From Monosporascus cannonballus (Eukaryota; Ascomycota; Sordariomycetes; Xylariales): DNA of 64,000 nt. Under the pieces are notes generated by a model, which saw nothing but the letters and a program-made list of their open reading frames with translations, was not told the DNA's origin and did no database searches. The stretch spans positions 124,001 through 188,000 of the forward strand of contig QJNS01000094.1 of assembly GCA_004154925.1 (NCBI GenBank). The letters are read 5' to 3'. Each line of letters opens with the position of its first letter. Position 1 is the stretch's first letter. The translations under genes and the position numbers were made by a program. Shown in pieces: positions 57,299-64,000 of the stretch.

Positions 57299-58942
57299 TC
57301 AGTAAAAGGCGATAGCGAGGGCTAACGAGGCACCTACGCTCATATATCCCGTTCGTCTTAAAGGGATGATCTTCGGAGCTATGGCGCCATCCTCGGAGCC
57401 GATTGTCTTTTCGATCTCAGTGTTCCAATTCTCTAACCATTTCTCCAGCTTGTTTAACTTGGTCTTGGCGTGGGTGAAGCCCAGATCATCCCAGAGCCAG
57501 CCGGTTAGCAAGCCGAGTATGCCGTCGAGGATGTTTCTCCAGTTATAGGGGCTGAAGATCGGAACGAGCTCGCTGTTGAGCTTGTCGATGATGCGCCGGA
57601 ATTCCTGCTCCGACACGCCGGCCGGATCCAGGATCTCCGGGTACAAGTTGGAGAAGGTGGGAGCCAGATCACCTTCTAACAGCCAATCTCTCCGGATGCG
57701 GATAATGCGCGTGGCCGTGTACTCGGGAGAATTCATCGGGACGTGGGGGTTCAGGTGAGGAAAACACGGATGCTGGGGGCCCCATTCGTCGCCCGCCTCT
57801 TGTTGGTCCGCATCGCCCACGATGGAAGAGTTGTCTGACGATATTTGCGACGCAGGGATAGAGGCGCGCGACCCACGACGTTGGCCACCCAGCACATCGG
57901 GTCCCCTCTCCAAATCGCCAGAAAAGCCCCTCGCAGGGGGCTCGTTCTCTACTGACATGACTGCCTTGCCTTTGCCCTTGTCGGCGCCCTCGTGAAAATC
58001 GGCGGGCTTGTCAGGGCGAACAAGACCGAAACTGACTGCCCGGCCGCGTTTTATTACGCCGTGGTTTCGGGCCCGGGGGCTGCTGCCTCCGATGTAATCG
58101 TGGTCGCTGGCCTGTGTCGGCGGGAGTTTGGATGGACCAGCCTCGGACTCTTCCGGGGGGGGACGACCCGGCGCACGGTTCTTATCGTAAGAGTACTGTA
58201 AAGGTTTCGGTAGACTGACACGATGATCGCGGCTTGCTCTACCCTCGATCTGTAAACTGTTCCTAGCGGACGCAGACGGACGGCTCCGTCTCGGGGAGGG
58301 GAGGGGGAGAAGAGGATAGTCGCCGGCTCCAATGCCGAGAGGATCAATTGGGTTGGGCGAGACGTGTATCACGGGAAGCCCGAGCGGGACCGGTGGTGGC
58401 GGGGGTGTAGATGGGCGCCGCGGGCGACGAGGTGGTTGTCGTGGTCCAGGTTGCGATGACGGCGATGCCGAAGGCGGTGGTGATCTAGGGGTGGAATTTG
58501 TCGGATTCCAGAGACGGCCGACACCGCCGAATCGTGGAGGAGACCTGACGGATGATGAATTGGTTACGGCACGATTGCGAAATGGCGGGGGAAGGGTCTG
58601 ATGGTGGTCGAGACCGGGATGTCTCCCCGCAAGAAGGGTTCTATTTCTGTGGGTGTTCGGGGGTTCGCGTCGCGGTTCTCGAGCACGAGCACCGGTGGTG
58701 GTGGTCACTGCAGGTTTCGGCGGTGCAGGTAATTCGGTGGGTGTGATATCGGGTGTAGGGTTAGATGGCGAAGCTCCCGGGTAGCGAGGTTGCTGGGAAA
58801 CCGAATTGACGCGTGCATTCGTTCTCTGTGAGAATAGTGCATCTAGGGCGGCCGGTGACAAGATGGCAGGTGGAGGAGAATCCGCGTGTGAAGCCGTTTG
58901 GACGACGGAGAATCTCCAATGGCCGTCGAGCCGGCCGTACAA
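57299..58942 (-). CDS. erf4: ERF4/GOLGA7-domain protein, subunit of Ras palmitoyltransferase
   Basis: Open frame of 547 codons. The last 160 residues form the ERF4/Golgin-A7 domain: ATRIIRIRRDW, FSNLYPEILDPAGVSEQEF, RIIDKLNSEL, IFSPYNWRNILDGILG and WLWDDLGFTHAK. Two C-terminal hydrophobic parts (ILGLLTGWLW; MSVGASLALAIAFY at the end) suit membrane attachment. In yeast Erf4 pairs with the DHHC enzyme Erf2 on the ER to palmitoylate Ras. The N-terminal 380 residues are Pro/Arg/Ser-rich and disordered (PRQPPRRPRRPSTPPPPP). The 5' end is unsolved: the frame opens at a TTG (58942), no upstream in-frame ATG precedes the stop, and the first in-frame ATG is 57958 (MSVENEPPARG), which would give a 219-residue protein. 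An upstream exon or the short form are both possible. Confidence 0.85.
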   Translation of the reverse strand: MYGRLDGHWRFSVVQTASHADSPPPAILSPAALDALFSQRTNARVNSVSQQPRYPGASPSNPTPDITPTELPAPPKPAVTTTTGARAREPRREPPNTHRNRTLLAGRHPGLDHHQTLPPPFRNRAVTNSSSVRSPPRFGGVGRLWNPTNSTPRSPPPSASPSSQPGPRQPPRRPRRPSTPPPPPVPLGLPVIHVSPNPIDPLGIGAGDYPLLPLPSPRRSRPSASARNSLQIEGRASRDHRVSLPKPLQYSYDKNRAPGRPPPEESEAGPSKLPPTQASDHDYIGGSSPRARNHGVIKRGRAVSFGLVRPDKPADFHEGADKGKGKAVMSVENEPPARGFSGDLERGPDVLGGQRRGSRASIPASQISSDNSSIVGDADQQEAGDEWGPQHPCFPHLNPHVPMNSPEYTATRIIRIRRDWLLEGDLAPTFSNLYPEILDPAGVSEQEFRRIIDKLNSELVPIFSPYNWRNILDGILGLLTGWLWDDLGFTHAKTKLNKLEKWLENWNTEIEKTIGSEDGAIAPKIIPLRRTGYMSVGASLALAIAFY

Positions 58943-61900
58943 GGGAATCGACGGATAATCGTCGCGGTGGTGGCACGAACAACCGTTGTATTATCGGGAA
59001 TCTTATTATTATTATTATTACTCAGTGGGCGATCCGGCGCTGATTGGATGAGGCACCCGATTATTCCGGCTTTTAGGGGATGATGGTATTGGCTGTATGC
59101 AAAACTGCAGGGGGGTCCTACAGCGGATGAACAAGTACCGGCCGCTATAGTGGTGGTTCCTGAGAGTCCAGTGCAATCACCCGAGAGAGCGTGCTTGATC
59201 CGATTGATAAACCGTGGCGCTAAGATCCCCGAATAGAAAATCGTCGTCGTCGTCGTCGTCGTAATTAGGAAGCGATAGTAAGGAATGGGGGACGAGAGGG
59301 AATGAAAGAATTTCGGGCCAAGCCGTGCGTCCGATTCTCCTGTCGACGCTCCCAGCCCTGACTGTGATGGCGGCTCTGGTTGGTGTGACAGCGATGCCGA
59401 AGCCCCCGGACCGTTCAGGGGAGTCGCAGCAAAGGCCGGGGTGCAGAACTCGAGAAGGGGAATAGCGCTGGTCCGAACGTTAGCACTAGAGGCTCTACTA
59501 GTGCTTCTAGCCTCAAAAAGTGGCGGTGCCTGCTCCGTCGCGATGTTGCTCTTGGCCCGCAAACCTGGCCCCAACCACGGCATGCTGACGAGGCAGCAGA
59601 GAGCCCTGGCGGCTGTTGGCTATTTACTAGGTAGGACTAGGCCCCCAGCTTTTATACCAAGTGGCCTCTCAAAAGATGCTCGGTAGCGGTTTCTGAAGCT
59701 GTAAGTACCTGAACTGGCTGTAGCATTCTTGTTTGCATCTCGTGTGCCCCTTTTCTCCCTACCCTCCTGCGACCGACAGATTCCGAAATAATTTCCGGGT
59801 AGAGTGGTTTTATGTTTGTTCCGGTTTTTCAAAGAGGACCGCATCTATCCTTGAAGAATGAGCATCGAATGTCTACCTAGGGTTAAAGGCAAACGCCCGG
59901 CGACTCTCTGTACTAGTAGGTGGTGATCCTCTCGAACCTCGGAATTAGGAGCGGGTTTGGTGATTCAGGTTGTCTCGGATGGTTCAGATCAGACGGCATC
60001 AAGTTCAGAAAAGAGAAATATTTCGCAAGGGCGAAGATCGGAGAGCCTCATCCATATATACACGGTAAAGGTCTCTAGAACCACGCGTGTGTGGAATGAA
60101 CGGGCTGTGCCGAACGACCTCTGGTTCGAGGTTAACGTAAACTAAATATACCACCTCTATCTAATAAAATCCATCTCTGCCCACATGGGCATCTATCCGC
60201 GAGGAGACCCTCCCCCCTCATCTGCGTCATCTGGCTGTAACTGGGGCCTGGCCCCTTGCACACAGCCCGAGCGTCACATCAGGGAATTCGAACAGAGGAG
60301 GGAAAAGAAAGTAAGAAAAGCCTCATGGACATAATTATTCACGACGTCACATGCGGTTCCCGGGGGGGGCGGCTTTTCCCCTGCAGATTTGGAATCCAGC
60401 CCAACCCGCGGGAACCAGATTGATGGGTCAGACCACTTCAGTTCATTCGCTCATGCCGGAGTCAGTGCATCGCACCAGCGTAGGCCAAGCCGCATGCAGC
60501 CCTGGAAAAAAGAAGGATCAGGCAACCGAAGTAAAGTCCCCCTCACTCCCCTAACCGAGCACGGCAGGCAAGCAAGCCAAGGTACCACGTTACTGCGGTC
60601 CAACAACCAATTGCAATACGAGAGACACACGTCTTACTTGCTCTCTTGGGAGGGTACAGGGCATGAAAAGCCTAGACTTGCACATTATCCTGTGAGGTTA
60701 TTCGTGAGCAGTCCTATCACTGGAATCCGTTACCGCTCGTTGGATCCGAGGGACCGCCCGGCTGAGTCGACCAGCCACAGCCCTTTAAGCCCGACGACCA
60801 ACAACAGCCTGAAATAAAAATCCAATTATGTCATAATCGGTCCGTGCGTCCCAGATCGCATTAAATCGAATCTCGGCCGCCTTCTCTAATTTCTCTATTT
60901 TTGACACGTCATGGCCCTTTACGGTGGGCGGCTTTGGTAAAGCAAATCCCGGCATGGCCACATTGCCCCATTGCCGCATTGACGCTCCGTGTTCTGTCTG
61001 ATTTATAGTATTAATTGGCTTGAGGGCATAAACATATCGTCATCACACTAGACGACAGATCTAGGCTAGTTTCCCGCCCGGAAGTTTTCCAGTTCGCTCA
61101 TCGAATCTTTCCAGAAGACTCTAGCAGGAGAAGCGAGCGGTGCTATCATCATGCCTTCGTCCTTTCTGCTCCAGCCTAGATGCTCGCTATCATCACCATC
61201 TTGTTTAAGCCCAGCGTTAGTCTGCCTGATTAGCACAGATCTGCAATTGCAGGGATTGCCCGCAAGTGAGGCTAATGCAGGTCCGAGCTTGTCGGCCCAT
61301 CATATCACCATGCGGTCGGTCACTGTCCACAGGCACCATCAACCAGGGGTAACCCGCGCTCTCATGATCTGCTCCCGCGGGCATGGGCCACCATGTCATT
61401 GGATGGCTTCCAAGCACGAAGTCCAGCCTCGTCGGAGGCAAGTCGCAGGCGGCAAAAGTCGACTCTCTTAGCTGCCGTTCGTCGGTTACTGTCCAGTATA
61501 CTGTCTCATATCCGCCAGTACTAAGTAAGAGTGGGTGGCGCTGACGCCTTGAGGCCACTAAGTTAAGAAGATATGCGGGGCAAAAATGCCCAAATATCTC
61601 ATCTGATTGATCCAAGCCGTAATTCAGCTAGGAGCCGAAAGGTGCGCCACCCGGAAGAAGAGTATCAGCTAGAGATGCGAATCTTCAATTTGGTCGTATT
61701 CAATGAGACTTTGGGTCAATGGAACTTTCGTGCGTAGAGCCTAGCATAGGTCGGCGCGATTCAAGAGCTCGGGAAACCCGAGCTGCTCATGACCCACTCG
61801 TACACCGCCATCGGGTTTTCGGGAGTACCTCGCCACAGCTCGTGAAACTAAGCATAAGAAGCATTACCCGTCGGATTTCTTACTACGTGATCGACTCATT

Positions 61901-63375
61901 TTGTTCGGACGAGCATCATGAATATATTTTCCGGACATGCGGCACTGATATCGAGTTCAATTCCTTGATCCTTATTCTAAACCCGGCTACATAGTCCGGA
62001 TGTTAATCCACTCCCAAAAGTTTGTTAGAGGCGATGCCTTCTGGCCGTTTATCGGATAGGAATCGAAGAAAGGCCAGATCGGGAGGAGGATCTCTTAGAT
62101 ATTTCTGAACGATATTTGCCCTCTGTGGAATTCGCTATCCCCTTCATCTCTTGTCTGGTAGCTTTGAGATCCCTCGCTTCAGTCTCGTTATGCCGTTTTC
62201 GGGTAGATATGCGTCCAAGATGTAGGTAGTTAGGGGACGACAATTTTCATGATCAAAGAACCGGGTTCGTAAGGGATGTCGGCAAACAGCTCATCCATCG
62301 TCCAACGAGACCAATAAGAGAACCGAAATAGCACACGTTGCATATTAAAACGAGTCGCGGACAGCACTCAGCAAAACAGTCTTGCCCGTAGGAAAACGCA
62401 TACAATAGTCAAAGTCTTGCTTATGCTAGCCGACAACGTCGGCCCCCGGCCCTTCCTCCGAGTGGATATAGCCCACCATCTTTAACAGGACACCGCATCG
62501 AGATGCTCCAGCTAATCGTCCGTGATCGACAAGCGGTGGCAATGCTTACCTACTGCGAACCAGGACCTTCAGCTCGCCGCACCGCACAGCCGCCATCAAC
62601 GAGCCCCCGCAAACTGGGCGCAGTGGCCCGGTACAATAAGGGGCCGGTTCCCCTGAGTTAGCTATGGATGAGCCTCGCCGCCTCGTGTAAGATTCCGCTT
62701 CCGCGCGGGCCTCTCCGTCCGGAGTCGCCTCGCTCACCCCCCCACAGACCCGCCCTAGACGCCCGGCCGGTCCCACCGCGCGCCCCCTTGCTTCGGTGTA
62801 CACGTCGATTGCCGATCACGGTGCTGGCCCAAAGGTTACGCGGCTGCTTCGCCGAGCATGCCCGTTCCTCTTGACGGTGACGGGGAGGCGAAGCTGAGGG
62901 GGACGGGGAGTGGAGGTCCTACGGAGGATTGCTGCTGTTTCTTCTCTCCCTCCCTTTGCTTCTCCATCCCCCACTCTCTACGACATCCAGCAGACCCGCG
63001 GCTGCGTGTACCTCGAGGCGATGCACTGCATCTCGTCATCGGACTGGTACTGCCTAGAGGCCTGGCCGCTAGTTGCGCGTGTAGTCGTGGAACCGGATGC
63101 GCACCCTCTGCTCGCCGTTATCGCCGAGCACCAGCTCGCACCACTCGTCGTCCTGTGGGGCGCCTTTCCGATCACCATAAAAAACATTTGTCCAAACTTT
63201 ATTTACGAAGGTGCGAGTTACTATAGCCTATAGGTCCTTCGCAGAGCGGCAATCAGATTCGCATGTACTAGCTAAAAGTCTCAGGTAGCCTAAGGCGAGC
63301 TTAATTACCCAACTACACCTGAGGTTCAGCAGTACCAGCCCAGAACTAGCACCCGACTGCTTAAAGCTAGCTTTA
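58943..63375. other. Long region without a supported gene
   Basis: The first part (to about 59350) is probably the ERF4 leader/promoter: it has GTC (about 59240) and TTA (about 59002) triplet runs. From 59.6 to 63.4 kb I see only short, mutually overlapping frames with no family resemblance, plus a small perfect hairpin (AGCTCGGG AAA CCCGAGCT, about 61765-61783). Ordinary GC content, no RIP block, no tRNA with a convincing B box. Confidence 0.5.
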
Positions 63376-63458
63376 CTTTGATCGGAGCGAAAGACACCGT
63401 CCTTAGCAAGACGACGGAAGGGTTAAGTATCCGTCGACATTGCTCCCTCCGATCAAAG
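63376..63458. repeat. 12-bp perfect inverted repeat
   Basis: CTTTGATCGGAG (63376-63387) and CTCCGATCAAAG (63447-63458), 59 nt apart, about 70 bp beyond the 3' end of the hydrolase relic. It may be a small element or a transcript-end hairpin. Confidence 0.45.
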
Positions 63459-63525
63459 ACGAACAGTCGCCGAACCCTCTTTTATCTTTGGAACATCGGG
63501 GGGGCGTAAGCTATTGCTCCGGCGC

Positions 63526-64000
63526 CTACGCGATAGGTACAATGTTGGCCTCCCAGAAAAGTTCGCCTTGAGAATATGCGTCAGTCAAGGGCTTTATATC
63601 CTCCACGACGCACCCCTTCTCAACTGAGACCCCATGAAACCTGTCGTCAAGCCATGTTGCGACGTCGGGACCAGCTGCCTCGAGGACCTGGCCGTGGCCC
63701 ATGTCGGGATATAGCTTCGCGTGGGCGGAGCTCCCGGGGTAGCCCCCGCAGGTGAGGTTGAAATCCTGCATGGTCAGCGACATGGGCGCGATGGTGTCTG
63801 TAACGCCCTGGACAACGAGCATGGGCCTGGCGAGCGGATGAGGGCCCTGGCCATTATACCGGACAGCCTAGTCGTCAACGGCGGGATGCTGAATCCAGCT
63901 AGTATTCTTGAAGAGCGCCTCGGGGGTGAGGGCGCCAACCGCTACGATGCCGGTCTGGAAGCAAGACTTATCGAGGACGCTGAGACGCTGCATCCCGACC
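63526..64000 (-). pseudogene. Secretory-lipase-like alpha/beta hydrolase, 3' part, with in-frame stop
   Basis: The C-terminal piece of an alpha/beta hydrolase resembling fungal secretory lipases; the gene runs off the right edge. Visible are the acid-residue loop MLVVQGVTDTIAP (Asp of the triad) and the His motif YPDMGHGQVLEAAGPDVATWLDDRF, ending IVPIA at 63526. Upstream in the same frame: VLDKSCFQTGIVAVGAL, ALFKNTSWIQHPAVDD, then TAG (63868-63870), then AVRYNGQGPHPLARP. The stop interrupts an otherwise continuous domain and I see no intron that would remove it, so this is a probable pseudogene. The remainder lies outside the window, so its overall state cannot be judged. Confidence 0.7.

Noticed and set aside
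58843..59583. 246-codon minus-strand frame starting MPWLGPGLRAK
   Set aside because: Partly overlaps the ERF4 frame in another phase and contains triplet repeats; no usable splice into ERF4 found, so not called as an exon.
59930..59965. Possible tRNA B box (GGTTCGAG on the minus strand)
   Set aside because: No matching acceptor or anticodon arms could be folded around it.

Overview
This window is nuclear DNA of a filamentous ascomycete (Pezizomycotina). The evidence is short spliceosomal introns with GTRAGT-type donors, and fungal-specific gene families: a class II cAMP phosphodiesterase, a CPS1/DIP2-type double adenylating protein, a STE3-type pheromone receptor, ERF4, and a C2H2 regulator-like protein. 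The sequence also splits sharply into GC-balanced gene blocks and AT-rich, stop-riddled blocks that look like repeat-induced point mutation (RIP). A Sordariomycete-like species is likely, but the sequence alone does not prove it.

Layout. Bases 1-15260 are a nested stack of transposable elements. They include a RIP-destroyed Ty3/gypsy chromovirus (polyprotein order protease, RT, RNase H, integrase, chromodomain still readable), a foldback element, two pogo/Fot1-like Tc1-mariner elements with long terminal inverted repeats, several MITE-like elements and two solo LTRs with perfect 5-bp target duplications. From about 15.6 to 23.9 kb lie a C2H2-type gene, long tRNase Z and a secreted GH16 protein. 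From 24.6 to 31.2 kb lies a graveyard of broken genes: a BAHD acyltransferase with one nonsense codon and two frameshifts, unidentified gene remnants, and a protein-kinase-like relic with two in-frame stops. From 32 to 42.5 kb are a flavin-reductase-domain protein, PDE1 with a very long first intron, a large conserved unknown protein and a small two-exon unknown. At 43279-44676 sits one more RIPed transposon with TA target duplication and about 95-bp terminal inverted repeats. From 45.4 to 58.9 kb are CPS1, the STE3-like receptor with a very long cytoplasmic tail, and an ERF4-domain protein. The stretch 59-63.4 kb shows no convincing gene. The right edge cuts a secretory-lipase-like alpha/beta hydrolase that carries an in-frame stop.

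Functionally, PDE1 (cAMP breakdown), the STE3 receptor (pheromone sensing through G protein) and ERF4 (partner of the Ras palmitoyltransferase) act in related fungal signalling routes. There is no operon logic here and the proximity may be chance. I found no CRISPR array, rRNA or convincing tRNA, and no clear novel multi-gene system. The most unusual content is the stratigraphy of the repeats, the foldback and TIR elements, the RIP-like nonsense codons in gene relics, and some gene-structure oddities (3n intron, 892-nt intron with a palindromic TATA, 23-nt microexon).
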